The notes under the pieces are model-generated. The model was not told the origin of the DNA. It made no database searches and saw only the letters and a program-made list of their open reading frames with translations. Both the position numbers and the translations under genes were made by a program. From Dipetalonema caudispina (taxonomy: Eukaryota > Nematoda > Chromadorea > Rhabditida > Onchocercidae): a stretch of 64,000 nucleotides of DNA. Within the stretch, counting starts at the first letter, position 1. Every line of letters begins with the position of its first letter. The stretch covers positions 34,032 through 98,031 of the forward strand of contig JABVXV010000240.1 in assembly GCA_013365325.1 (NCBI GenBank), written 5' to 3'. Positions 43,849 to 57,736 of this stretch are shown one piece after another.

Positions 43849-44315
43849 TGAATGGTTTGAGATCATCGTTTGCATTTGGTTCTATGTCGTGGCTTAACGG
43901 GCCACTATTATTGCTGACAATGGTTTAGGTTTGCTATTTCGGTTGATTTGTTAGGGGGATAGGGTGTGTTTGGAGATGGGATTTGAATGGAATTATTGGG
44001 AATGAAAATTGAAATCGAATTAGTAAGATGTTATTACTGACTTGATTAGTTTATTTTTTGCTAGAAGCACTGTATATTTCATGTAAAAGAGGCATATAAA
44101 ATGGGCTAATGCATTGAAAAATCGAATTTCTCATATTGATTTGGTTTTTTGTAATATGTTTTTCATGTGTTTTGATTTGTTAGTGAGAGGGAATATTTGC
44201 AATTAAAAAATAACGTTCATTTATACAAATCCAGTTTTATGATAAATGAAATGATCGATTATGTACTGCTGATCTGATTGTACTTCCTTATTTATTGGAT
44301 TATTTGCTTACATGA

Positions 44316-45115
<800 letters not shown>

Positions 45116-45159
45116 TCTTATTGTTATAATAATTTTTGTTTTTACGATGAAATTTCTGG

Positions 45160-45165
45160 AATAAA
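45160..45165 (+). terminator. rps-28 polyadenylation signal
   Basis: AATAAA lies 45 bases past the rps-28 stop and is followed by TGTTTTTCAACTT, a plausible U-rich downstream element. Confidence 0.65.
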
Positions 45166-45528
45166 TAGTGTTTTTCAACTTATTCTTACCTACTACTGTT
45201 ACACACACATAGAATGATCCTTCCCATATTTCGATTTCGAAATCACATTCTCCTTTTTTGTTCTTGAAAGGAGTTTTTTTCTTTTTTGCTGATTCCGGCC
45301 GTCTGCATCTGATTTATTTAGGCAAATTATTGTATGTGAAATGTGAGGATTTTGTCGCCAGATTTAGAGCGGGTATGATTTATAGAAAGAAACAAATAAA
45401 TATGGCATCAGGACACAACAAATATGAGGAAAAGAAGGGAGTTATTTATCGGTATTAGGAGGAAGGGATAAGAGGCAATTAGCGGTATAATCAGGAATTT
45501 GTTACGGAAATGATATGTATATATTCGG

Positions 45529-45532
45529 ACAG
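45529..45532 (+). promoter_or_regulatory. Candidate spliced-leader acceptor of the ELP2 gene
   Basis: The sequence ATATTCGGACAG ends at 45532, 12 bases before the chosen ATG at 45545. It lies inside the upstream extension of the open frame, which is why the ATG at 45545 is preferred over the one at 45515. Confidence 0.5.
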
Positions 45533-45544
45533 GAAATAATTAAC

Positions 45545-48500
45545 ATGGTTACATTATGTGGTAATTCAGAAAATATGAACTGCTCCTGGAAAACGAATGT
45601 AATTGATAAAGAAGTGTCAGAGTGCAAGGTTGATATGACTTTTATGGGTCGAGGATGCCAAAAGTGTACGAAATGCTTGGCTTGGTCTAAAATTATCAAT
45701 GTGATAGCATTTGCTTCAGCAGGAGATATTTGTTTTGTAATCCCAAAGGTGAATAATATCATATGTGTTTCCTTTTTTTTTTTTTTGTCTTTTCCCGATG
45801 TGTTTTAATTTAACGAACGATTGATTCATTCTGAGGTTTCCTTCTCTCTTCCTATCATTTCCTATTAGTACTGGAAGATAACTCGAATTTAGGAATTAAA
45901 GACTAATTCATTGATTGATAAGTTCAAGGAAGCATATTTGAACGGTTGATAACTGTAAAAATAGCTTTTAAAAGCTAATAGCTGTATAAATTATCATCAA
46001 TAATTGAACAAATCTTCCATTTTGATAACACTTCTATTACATAGATAAGCTTTAGTAAATTTAATTTTTGTGGAAATTTTTTTTTTTGGCGCTAAATAGC
46101 ATATTTGTAATGCTTGAAATTTAGCGCAATAATGTGAGTAAATCTTTGGTTTACTAACATTTCTAGTCCTTAAGTAGTAATTTTCTAATGCTAATTTAAT
46201 TCCATTTCCTTAACATTTTATTATTAATCCATTTCGATATAACATAGCTGATTCTTTTAAATAAAGGAAAATTTATTTTTTTCAGGAAAATAATCGATGT
46301 ATAGCCATAGAAAATGCGGTGAAAGCGCATGATTTTCCAATAACTTGTTTGAGATTTGTTTCATGGTATCATTGTAACAGTAAGTTATTTGAGTATGTTG
46401 AAATTACTCAGTTTTACTTATGAATTAAACATTTAATTTGAATTACTAAAGAAAAAAAAAAAGAACACGTTATCAGCTAAAATTTACTTAACTTATTTTT
46501 AAGTCCAGAATATAAATATATTGTTTGGAAATTCGAACATCAAGTAATTGAGTACTTGTCGTATTAATTAGGTCATTTATTAATGTTTTGTCTTCATTTT
46601 TTCTATGAAAACATGCCTAATTTAATAAATATTTTATTTGATTGATATGAATAAAAGAATTTCAGCTTTTGGCTTAGATTACCTTATAACAGGAGCCACA
46701 GATGGAACGGTTCGTTTATGGGCAGTACAAATATCAAGCAAAACAGTTGTTGCAAAATTAATTAATAATATTGGTATGATATAAATTTTTTTTAATTTTG
46801 TTTATAATTTTGATTATAATACTTAAAATGCTTACGGTAGTTTCCCATTGTTAATAATTAATATCTTCAATTAGTTTTTGATTTTTTAGAAGATGTAAAA
46901 ATTGTTTTTAAATTTTAGGGGATGCAACAACAAAACGTCCTGTAAATTGTTGTGCTGGTGCAGTATTTAGCGAAGCGGATAAAGATATCATCATTGTGAT
47001 TTATGCTATTCCGGATGGATCATTGATTGCTGAACAGATTGCTGTTAATAGAGTATCTTTGGAAGTAATAGAAAAGCAAAGCTACGAAAGGATCATATTT
47101 CAACCAGCTTTTATTGTTTCTACTGCTGTTCATATCATATCAAACGGTACATTTTTATTCGAATATTTTGTCCTGTTTTTTGAAATTCATCAAATATTAT
47201 TTTTTATTGTGACTATAAACACTTTTGCAGATAATATATTATTCATTTTGGGAACAACGAACAATAATGTTGAAGTGATTTGTGCAAAATTTGCTTATAT
47301 TGTAAGTGTTTCTTCATATTATTATATTATTGTTGAATTTTTCTCACATTTTAGTTCAGATTACTTGGCACCAATATATTTACATTTGATATGTTTTTTC
47401 ATCTTTTCAGTCGTCTGAACTAAGAAAAGCTGTAACTCTTCAAGGACATAGTGATTGGGTTTGCAGCATTGATATCCGAGGTAAATTTTATTCGTTGTTT
47501 CTTTTATGAAGAAAGTGAATGACTGCATCAGTTGAAGTAAAATTAGGCTTGATTTTTATATATTTTATTTTGTTTTATTTACCTTTTGTGGGAAACCACT
47601 GTCAACATTACTAACTACTATCTGGTGAAGACACTTGATGTCCCGTAATCTTTTATTTTAGTAAATTATCTGCTTATTATTCACGACAATGCAGAATCCT
47701 TATTTGTATTGTTTTTAAAATAATGGCTGCTCCGAATTTAACAGAAATTGCTAGAATAAGAAACTAAAATCGAATAAATTGTGTAACATTTATGAGTTTG
47801 AACTTAATTTAATATTTTCCATCCTTCATTTCGTTTTGATTTCTGTCAAGAAATTAAATGAACAACTGTTTTTTTTTTTTTCTCTTCAGTCTATGAAAGT
47901 GGTATTTGGGTAGCAAGTGGTGGACAAGATAGTATTCGTATTTGGCGTTTTGATCTATTGCAAGGCGATGAAATGTGTAATGATAACGATACTGAATTAA
48001 AAGCTCAATTTACATTATTTGATGAAGAAACTAAAGGTCTTTTCATTTTTAATGATTGCAAAAATAATAAATTCCGATAAATAAGATTTTTCTTGTTCAG
48101 TTTTGTTGAATATCATTTTGGAAGGATATCAAATACGGAATTGGTGTAGGGCCAACATACAAAGTGACTAATATAGGTTGCATTATTTTTACTTGACTTT
48201 TCCCATTATGACATTTCTTAATAGTGAGGAAGCTCGATTGAGAGAAAGGCATAAAAATTTCATTAATATTGTAATGAAGATACAAAATATTGTATTACAA
48301 TAAGGGAAATGTTATATTTTAGTAAAAGAAAAAAATATTGTATTTTCAGCTGTTACTTACACTATAAACGTCACTCTTCAAGGCATTTTAAACGGCCATG
48401 AAGATTGGATCTATTCAGTTGAATGGCATTCAAGCAAATTACAATTATTAAGTGCATCAAACGATAAAACGATAATAATATGGGAACCATCCGAATCAGC

Positions 48501-51500
48501 TGCTGGATTATGGTTTGATTCTGTATGTTAATTTTATATTTAAGATTGATTTCTCAAATTCGGATTATTCTATTTAATGAATTTAGTTCATATTTATTAT
48601 GCTTCAGAAGAGGAGGAAAAATAAAAGAATGAAAGAATAGATAAAAAGAAAACCAATTCACTGTAATCTATTTTTAAACAGTACTATTAAAATGACATTT
48701 GCTTTGATTATGTTGGGTTTTTTCTACAGCTGTTTGTTAAATTTAAATAAATTTAGTTTATTCTTACCCTTAATTTCCATTTATTCAGGTACGTGTAGGT
48801 GACGTTGGTGGACAAGCGGTCGGTTTTTTTGGGGCTTGTTTTTCTCCTGATGGTTACACAATCCTTGCTTATTCATACTTTGGTGGCTTTTGCTCATGGC
48901 AGGTAAAAAAAGTAAGTTTGTAAAGATTTAGAACTTTTAAAGCATGAATTTTCAATGAATGGTTTGAACGTTGTTCTTAAATATATGTTTAAAGGAAGAC
49001 AGCAGCTTTTGGAAAAGTGTTTCAACTTTCGGTGGACATTCCGGACAGGTTAAAGATATCACTTGGGATCCTACCGGCAGTTACTTGTTATCATGCTCAT
49101 GTGATCAAACAACCCGATGTTATGCTCCTTCTGTTAACCATGTTTGTTCATTTGCTCTAATTAGCGTAGATATCAATTTTTCAATCGGCACAAAGAGTTG
49201 ATTTTCTTGCATTTTAAATTGATATTTAATAGTTGCTTCGAGGAAGTGCATTTCCAATATTATTTAAAAAATTCTAATATTTTGCAAGAAAATTTTGTAA
49301 ATTTCCCGAGATTTTCTCGAAATTTTTTCGTACCAGTTGATCGAAACGAAAATGAGTGAAAGAAAAATAATTAAAAGTTTTTAGGGTGTAATAAGCGAGA
49401 TTGCGCGACCACAGGTGCACGGTTATGATTTGACAAGCATTGCATCTATTTCAAGGTTTGTAAATTTACGGAAATTTGCAAAATCACTCCTTTTTTGTTT
49501 ATGCCTAACTTTATTTACTGGGTTTCAGCAGTCGCTTTGTTTCGGGTGCCGACGAAAAAATCCTTCGTGTTTTCGCTGTCCCACGTAATTTCATCGAAAT
49601 GCTAAGGACCGTTTCGAAGTATGATTGCCAGGAGGTACTTTTTTAAATTATTAGGTCCGTAGTATGAGTTGGTCTAAAGTTGGTTGCTTCGTCAATTTAA
49701 ATTTTGGTTTTAAGGCTTCTTTTTCTTGATGCTTAAAAACAAATACTGACCGAAGTTGGTAAAATTCTGCACCAGCCGTTTTATTCAAATATTAAAAACA
49801 AAATTTGCAGTTATTTCCGGACCCTACGCAAATTGCCGGACACAGTGCAGCAATTCCAGCGTTAGGTTTATCAAATAAGATTACTGGTGGTGTAGATATT
49901 CAATGTAATAAAAATTTAGCAGCTAGTGATTCAAAGAATTTCGATAGTACTGTCGTGGAAGGTTAGTTTTCTCAACAGTTTTTCTTATAAATTCCTTCAT
50001 AGTTTTCTGGATAGTTTCTATGAGTTGACGTTTTCATAATAGTAAACCTCTAAGTTTTATGGGGAAATCAATTGTATATAAAACACTGAGATTCAGGAGT
50101 TCCTGTTGAGGAATGTTTGATGCAAGATACACTATGGCCAGAAATTCACAAATTATATGGGCACGGATTTGAAATATTTACTGTTGCATCAAATCATTCC
50201 GGCACACTTACTGCAAGTGCATGCAAGGTTGGTGAATTCATCTGTATTATCAGATTTAAAGTTATTTTGCTTTCCAAAATTTTGATAAACATTAGTTGAA
50301 ATTTTAGCAATTTTTGAGGAACCTGTAGAAAGTAAATAATTTTTCGTGACAAACCGGATTTGAGCTTTCGAGAAAGACCTCACGGTTTTATAGGAACTTC
50401 CAAATTAAATTATAAGATGAAGCCGAATTAGAAATTGTTTTAGGCAAGTCGTGCCGAAAATGCGGTCATCATCATATGGGACAATAAGGAATGGAAGCGT
50501 CGATGCGAATTACAATGCCACAAGCTTACTGTAGTACAATTGGCTTTCTCAAACAGTGATTCCTTTCTTCTTTCCGTTTCCCGTGATAGGACTTTTGCTA
50601 TTTCGGTTCGCTCTTCGCAAGGTAACAAATAGTTTATCCTAACAAATACCTTATCTATTTCGAAGTGAATCGGCGAAATAAGGCAACTCACTGGAATAAT
50701 GAACCAAAGATCATTAAGCTTTTCCAAACGTCAATTATCATTATTTTGTACTAATATGCAGTTGTTATCACTGAGATTGTAGTTTTCGTTTTTAGCCACA
50801 TGGAAATGATGAATTTTATCAAAAAATTATTAAATTGAAATTTTTGATTGCAACTTTTTTCAGACCTGTTTGATTGGAAACTTCAGTTGACATCGGAACA
50901 GAAATACAGTAAAGTACATTCTCGTATCATCTGGTGTTGTGCGTGGAGTCCAGATGATAAATATTTCGTTACTGGAGCAAGAGATAAGAAGGTATTATCG
51001 AACAATTTTGTAACCTTTTTTTTCCATTTACGGAATATCACTTCGAGTCAATTAAGGTTAAAATCCGGTATTTAAACTCTAAATTAATCATTTTAAAAAT
51101 TTGCAGTTATGTCTGTGGCATTTTGATGGAAACGATATTCAACTTGTTGCAGAAAGGAAACATTTGCACGCTGTTACTGCAGTAGATTTTCTACCAGCGT
51201 TATGGAATAAGTGCATATTTCTTCTATTTTTTCAAATCATTACAATTACTTTATATTATAACTTTGCACGTTTTTCTAAATTCAAATAAATAAATGCAAA
51301 TAATAAAATTACAATGGTTCCAGTAAGGTATGATATACTGTTCAATTTCAGACATTACATTCTAGCCGTTGGTTTCGAAAATGGTGAAATCGAAATTGAA
51401 AAATGGAACTTGGATCAAGACGCAATAAATAATAGTGATAACTGCTTGAAACGGTGGTCGGCTCATTCGGAAACAATAAACAAGCTGAGGTATTTTGTCA

Positions 51501-51843
51501 TTATTATTGGGAAAAGAAAGGAAGTAATAATTTACCATAAGTAGGGAAGTATAATTTAGGAAACAGAAAAAAAGAGCTGAATTAATTCCTCCTAAAATTA
51601 ATTGAAATAAATATGTTGCATGGAAACTGACTGTCATTTGACGTCATCTGCAAAAAACTAGCTTCATGAGGAAATTTTATCACATTTTGAAGAGTTTTTC
51701 TTTTTTTTTTTCTTTTTTTTTTCAGATTTCGTCCAAAACAAGGATCCTGGTTAAATAATGATGGTGTAAATAACTACAATTGGGAACTCGCTTCAGCGAG
51801 CAATGACCATTCTGTCATAGTTCATCAATTAATTTTGTTGTAA
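45545..51843 (+). CDS. elpc-2: Elongator complex subunit ELP2 (WD40 protein)
   Basis: Nineteen exons give 825 residues, almost exactly the human length: 45545-45748, 46286-46379, 46666-46773, 46919-47146, 47231-47301, 47411-47480, 47890-48036, 48350-48522, 48789-48902, 48995-49141, 49385-49455, 49532-49634, 49811-49961, 50097-50227, 50444-50621, 50864-50991, 51107-51210, 51352-51489, 51726-51843. WD-type units run throughout, for example [44 protein letters not shown] and [17 protein letters not shown]2-specific segments include [51 protein letters not shown] and [19 protein letters not shown]2 forms the twin beta-propeller scaffold of Elongator, which modifies wobble uridines of tRNAs. The acceptor of exon 12 is a tandem CAGCAG. 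Exon 10 uses AAG. Introns are mostly 80-550 bases. Confidence 0.96.
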
Positions 51844-51959
51844 GCAAGTAGATCTATTAAATGAATTGTTATGGTACTTGTTATGTTCATGTTGGTAGTT
51901 GGAAGAAGAATACTTAAAACAACAGCGATTGTTGCTTTGATATCATCATTTAATGGAAT

Positions 51960-51965
51960 AATAAA
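51960..51965 (+). terminator. ELP2 polyadenylation signal
   Basis: AATAAA lies about 117 bases past the TAA stop of the ELP2 gene and is the first canonical signal. Confidence 0.55.
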
Positions 51966-52198
51966 TATGACAACTATTAAAATAACCAGATAATGGAGAG
52001 TTTCTTTCCTGATTTTGCAATGATTAGCAAATTAATCTCAATCAATTAATTAATTAGTATATATGAATAGAAAATTTTGTGATTTATACGAAACTGACAT
52101 AACTCTTCTTGTCTGATATGAATCGGTGATTAATAATTTTTTTTGCCTTATTTTTCTTATTGTTATTAATGTTTATGCAAATACATTTGTTTCAATTC

Positions 52199-52236
<38 letters not shown>

Positions 52237-53782
52237 TTTCACCAATTATTGACAAGTATTAATTGCAAAGTGCTATAAATCTCACCGAAAGATTGAATTT
52301 GACTCATTGAAAAACAGGCAAACTTTTCATAGTGAAAAAGGATAAGATCAAATTTCTATTATTTGAAAATTTTCAATGCTTCAAACAAGGAAGGATATTA
52401 TTGAAAATTTAATTTAAGATGATTCTTGAATAGTTGGATAGTGTGTGACAGATCATCAATCAGCGATCGGATAGGTAATGCATTAGTTATGAAGTTTTTG
52501 CAATGCGTAATTATCTCAATTATCCTTGTGCATGTACAAATGATTAACAATTTGGTATTGATTGTAATAGTAGTAATACTGAAACAATTTTTAAAGGAGT
52601 AAGTCTTTTAATTAATATAAATGGAAAAGCTATCCTATTCTAAAAAGAAATTTCATGTTGATCAAATAGGATGATTGAAGCTTTTTCTATCAACTAAATT
52701 ATCAAATATAAATTCTTTCAGTTTCCAATAGATATTTAAATATCTGAAATTGTTAAAATAAGAAAGAATATGTTTTTGATCCACTTATCAAGTTTCAAAT
52801 TTCTACAATTGTTGCAATATCAAAGTTATGTTGTTAAATTCTGATAATAAATTAATTTTTTGATTTTTATTAGATACTATAGTTAGAAATGGAATATTGT
52901 AATTGAAATACCTGATGACTGATATATTAAGTGTATTGTAATTAATATAATAATAGTGAATTAAATGAATGAACAAATGATGAATAGATGAAAGGAATGA
53001 AATATCATGGGAATTCACATCAATATTATGGTTATTATTTTGGCAGTAAATTAATTGTTGTATAATTGTTAGCTTTGATGTTTTTCAACAGTAATTAATA
53101 TAATCATTGTTTCATTTCATTTAATTGTTTCCATTTTAGAATTCAGTTATACCATATATATTTAAATATTTGTGTAATTAGATATATGTGTGTCTATATT
53201 CTATCAAGGAGAAGATTAAAAGTAATTATTAGGATAAAGATGTAAGTATTGAAAATTTTAAATCTTTAGATTTTTAACTAATTACTTTTCTTAATTAAAC
53301 ATTTTTCAATGATAAAATTAATTGTTAATTATATAATTTCGGTTATATTATTTTCCCTTTCTTTTAAAATTTTTAAGTGCAATGAAAAATAAAATTATAT
53401 GTTTACAATTCAATATTTATTGTCCGTAATAGGATAATGGTACCAATTAATAGTTATATTAATTGTGTAAATATCACAAAATATATCTTTAATGAAAAAG
53501 AAAAAAAGAAAATTTACATGCAAAAATTTGTAACTGATAGATTTGTCACATCTAAATAGATTAAAATATATCATCAAATAATTCATTTTAATAGGTAAAA
53601 ATTTTTAGACAGTAAACAATTTCTTCCGAACATCTTTACTTTTTTACTAATTCAACATAGTTTAAACATTGTAATGCACCGGTAAATTCAGAAAATACAA
53701 CATGGAATATCCTTGTTGAATGTAAATTGTTATCTTATCAAATTAAAATTAATATCAAAATTTAACATTTTAAATTGTAAAA

Positions 53783-53788
53783 TTTATT
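53783..53788 (-). terminator. bHLH gene polyadenylation signal
   Basis: AATAAA on the minus strand lies 84 bases past the TAG stop at 53872. Confidence 0.45.
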
Positions 53789-53871
53789 TTCACTAATTTA
53801 ATAAATCGTACCAAGTACTAAACAACATAATTAATTTAATTATGTAATAAAATATGAAAAAAATTTTATAA

Positions 53872-55360
53872 CTATTTACAATGAAAACCAATGGGTAATA
53901 AAGGTAAAATAGTATTTGTTGTTGAATGAAATTTAGATGTTGTTGACATTTGTACCGGAATAGATTGATTTGTTTCGATACGTTGTACATTGGTAGTAGC
54001 ATTTATAAAATTATACTGATTTAAATGTGTTGATTGAATGGTTGAAATACATTCCGGAAGATTAGTTGTTGATTTAGTTGGATATATGATTGATGTTAAA
54101 TTTTGATGATCATATTCAGGATGATAATCCTCTTGCAAATTTGAATGATAATTTTGATGATAATAGGTACCACGTCGATAACGTTGTTGATGTTGTTGTT
54201 GTTGTTGTTGTTGTTGTTGATGATGATGTTGTTGTTGTTGCTGTTGTTGTTGTTGTTGTTGTGTTAATGCAAGTAAACGAGGTGGTACATGAAGTAAGGT
54301 TGCTATTAAATTCGTTGTTGTTTGACTCATACCATTGCTTAACATATTTGCATATTCCAAAGCACTTGGTTGTACATTACTATCCAAGATATAATCCAAC
54401 GCAGCGATATAATTCCTATTAAAAAAAAAAAAAAAAAAAAATTGAATTATTACAGTATTTATAATAATTAATTAATGTGAAATAATTAGTTATCATTATC
54501 ATTAATTATTAGTTTATTAATGAAAAATAGTAAAGAATTGTTTGATATAAAATATGAAACAACTTTTTTTTTTTTTGTTTAAAATAAAAAATTCGATTAA
54601 AAAAATTTTTTATTTAGAAAAAAAAAAAATAATAGTACTACTATTAATGCAATTATTACTAGGATATATATATATATATTTTTTTTGCACCTTTTTTATT
54701 TCTAAATAAAACTAAAGTTAAAATGAATAGCAATAAAATAAGTTAGATTATATGATAAATCATTTAAATGGAAAATAAATTTCAAATAGATTAGATGAAA
54801 TATTTAATACATTCGTAATATATTCTGTTAATTTTTTTTTTTTTTTTTGTTTTTTAAACAAAATTTGAAAAAGAAAAAGAGAATTTTGAATTAGTTGTAA
54901 AAATAGAATTCTGAGAAAGTTCAAAAATTGATTGTAAATTTAGAAATTAGTTTATATCAAATAGAAAGATAAATGGCGAATAACAAAAAAAAAAAAAAAA
55001 AAAGCAAGAAAAAAAAAAAAGTAAAATAGGTAGAAAAGAATAAATCAATTAAGTTAATGTAAAAAGGTGATGATGATATGAGGTCATCAATGATTGAAGA
55101 TAGGTTAAACGGAAGATGGTTGATGACAATTTAGAAAATGATTACTAGAAGAGATGAGAAAAGAAATGGTGGATAAATTACTATTTCTAGTCATAATAGC
55201 TCATTATTATTATTTTATTAAAATCAATCAACAATAGTATATGACAAGGTCAACCTTAGCTTCTTATTCATTTTCCTTTGTCTAATTAAATTAATTTATA
55301 TCGATCAATTATATAAAAATTTTAATTAATCGTTCTTTCTTTGCTTTTGTGTGTTCGTGT

Positions 55361-55410
<50 letters not shown>

Positions 55411-56739
55411 TGGTAAATTATCAAAAATAAGAAATAAATGTTGAAGTGTTGAAATTTAATAGAAATATACAAATGGGGAAAAAATTTTCATTTTTAATTT
55501 ACAAATAGTTTTCAGAAAAGTTTAGATAAATTATGCAATTATTATTATTTGGAATGGAATATTTTTACATTTAATGTGAAATTGTGATTTATTTGAATTT
55601 CTACAATAAATTCATTTGATATATGATAACTACAGATAAATCTGTGAATCTCTATCTTGTTTTTCTATATTTTATAGTGATCAATGATGGTAGATTATGT
55701 ATAAATTAAAAAAAAAAAAAAAAAAACTTTAAAGCTTGAAAGCCAATTTATAAATTTATACTAAACCATATATTAATTTAAATGTTGAAAATTTCGAAAA
55801 ATACATACATACACATAAACATTCAAATGTATAAAAGAATATTTTTGGTACAATAAGGCTTTTCCTTATTGACAAAAATTAATTAATAATTATATAATTA
55901 GATGAATTATAGATGAAGGAAAAAAAGTTTGGAAAAGAAAATATTATGATATGAATACCGTAATGCTTTATTTGGTAAATTAGAAGTTATTATCATTTGA
56001 GACAATAAACAATCCTAATGAAAAGATCTATACAACATTTGATTACATCGTTTGATTAGTTCCAATTTTAATTAGTGATTGTAATTTGATATAAATTTCA
56101 TCAATAAAACTTTTTCTAAGAATATGACAAAAAACTTATTTCGAATAAGGTAAAGAACAAAATGAATTAATGGAAAAATGAGATGATCATTGATGTATGA
56201 AACGTAAGTGGAAACATGACAATTTATAATTTACGTGATCATGTAAATATAAAACGTGAGGAAAAGAAGTTTAATAAGTTAAATTAGTGAAATATTTTGT
56301 AAAAAATATGAACAATAATTGATTATAACTTCTGCAATCATCGGGATTATTATAAATTATTAAATATATGAAAGGAAAGATTCCACTTCAAAATATGATT
56401 TTGAACAAATTAGCAATAATTGATTAGAAATTATTTTACTTATAGAATTATTATCAGATTTATTATAATAATATAAATTTGGACAAAAAAAATGTAAATA
56501 ATTTTAAAAAAAAAAAAAAACCTTGCCAGTCGTAATGTTTCAATTTTGGAAAGTTTTTGATGTTGAGTTGTTATTGGTACACGTTGACGTAATTTATCCA
56601 AGGCACGATTTAAGCCATGCATACGATTCCGTTCACGTGTATTTGCTTTTTGACGGCGTATTCGTGATTTACTAATAGCATCAAATGTCGTCGAAGTTAT
56701 TGTTGGCTCATTTGACGCAATAGATGATGGAACTGTCAT
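53872..56739 (-). CDS. cnd-1: NeuroD-type bHLH transcription factor
   Basis: Two exons, 56739-56522 and 54415-53872, give 253 residues. The intron of 2.1 kb splits an Arg codon in helix 2. The basic region and helix-loop-helix occupy about 28-84: [17 protein letters not shown] with the E-box-contacting Glu36 and Arg39, a loop VPITTQHQ, and helix 2 [27 protein letters not shown] and [11 protein letters not shown] are NeuroD rather than neurogenin (MHNLN, KLTKIETLRFA). A second conserved block, [12 protein letters not shown] (about 101-112), matches the NeuroD C-terminal domain. After that comes a Gln/His tract (about 125-153) encoded mainly by CAA. The C-terminus ends LPIGFHCK. Such proteins heterodimerise with E/daughterless proteins and specify neurons. 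The symbol follows the C. elegans NeuroD homologue; orthology is inferred from the motifs. Confidence 0.92.
54180..54263 (-). repeat. Coding CAA/CAT tract (poly-Gln/His)
   Basis: Within exon 2 of the bHLH gene, 11 Gln, 3 His, 9 Gln, His and 2 Gln follow in a row, nearly all CAA with one CAG, and CAT for His. The antisense strand gives a spurious poly-Val/Asp frame. Confidence 0.9.
54416..56521 (-). other. Intron of the bHLH gene
   Basis: The 2.1 kb intron begins after GCAAG with GT followed by a T run. It contains a 43-base (GT)n at 55366-55408 and several long A runs. No internal exon is seen. Confidence 0.75.
55366..55408. repeat. (GT)n microsatellite
   Basis: About 21 uninterrupted GT units, preceded by imperfect GT sequence, lie in the bHLH intron. 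Confidence 0.95.
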
Positions 56740-56742
56740 TAT

Positions 56743-56746
56743 TCTG
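56743..56746 (-). promoter_or_regulatory. Candidate spliced-leader acceptor of the bHLH gene
   Basis: The minus strand reads TTTGTTTGCAG and then 4 bases before the ATG at 56739. It may be a trans-splice site or the acceptor of an unseen 5' UTR exon. Confidence 0.45.
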
Positions 56747-57704
56747 CAAACAAATTAAACGGATAATGATGATATACGATATTGTAATATCAGAAAGTAT
56801 TCGTAGAATTTTTCTAATCATTGAAATTTTTCGATTCTTACTAATCATTTTATGAAATTAAACCAGTTTACTCACTTAATCAATAAATCATTTACGAATT
56901 TTATGATCTAACTTTGTTTGGGCAGCTTAGAATATTTATTAGTAGTTAGAAAAGAATACAAATTATAATTTATACATGTCAAGTATCATACCATCAAAAG
57001 TATGATAGATGATGAACTATGAAATTTTATAAAACTTGAAATTTCATTATTTGTTCTTATTTCCGATTTAGTTTATTTTTAGAGACTAAAATTAAAAAAA
57101 AAAAAAAAAAAAAAACTAAAATTTTATTATCTACATTGGTTAGTCAGTTTAGAATTGATGTAGTAATTGAAAAAGAATAAAAATATCGAAATTTTTATTG
57201 AAAAAATTTCTAAAAATATTATATTCAAAGAGTTAAAAATTGAGAAAATATCTCAGAAAATGAATGAATTCCGATCCTATCGAATGATATCATACCGGAA
57301 ATGAATATTTCAGATAGTTATTGAAATGAATAGTAATAGGGTGGAGAAATGGTAATTGCTTGGCTCCGCCTTAAGGCTCATAGAAAAATGATCCATGTCT
57401 TGTCCATTATTTTAGATTGCTATCAAAATGGGATGGGTTTGTTCTTTCTACGAAAACGTAAACATTGAAATTTATTGGACTTAATCAAAGAGCATTGATT
57501 TTTAATTTATTCATTTGTTTCCAATTCAAATTTCATGGAATAAAATCAGAATTAATTAATATTTAAATATGTAAATTTGCGGCGATATTTGAAAGTTTCA
57601 GACAGATGGTCAAAATGAAATTTCAAATTTTCCATTTTTTCTTATTCTTTTTGACTTTAGAATAATACTGTTTCAGATTCAATCATTTCATTCCATAGTC
57701 AACC

Positions 57705-57736
57705 ATACACGTGTATATTTTGTTGTCCTTTGACCT
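57705..57736. promoter_or_regulatory. Palindromic CACGTG plus DR1-like nuclear-receptor site
   Basis: ATACACGTGTAT (57705-57716) is a perfect palindrome around an E-box. Seven bases on, the minus strand of 57724-57736 reads AGGTCAAAGGACA, which matches the HNF4/RXR direct-repeat-1 pattern with one deviation. It lies about 1 kb upstream of the bHLH ATG. Confidence 0.4.

Larger units (their letters stand above)
51844..53871. other. Convergent gap between ELP2 and the bHLH gene
   Basis: I see no coding exon. The ELP2 AATAAA lies at 51960-51965. The rest is very AT-rich, with a 29-base poly-A run near 52203-52231. The right end is the bHLH 3' UTR. Confidence 0.6.

Noticed and set aside
45258..45458. 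66-codon frame between rps-28 and ELP2
   Set aside because: It begins in a poly-T tract, has no family motif, and lies in the putative intercistronic or promoter region of ELP2.
54090..54422. 110-codon plus-strand frame with a Val/Asp repeat
   Set aside because: It is the antisense reading of the CAA/CAT tract of the bHLH gene.
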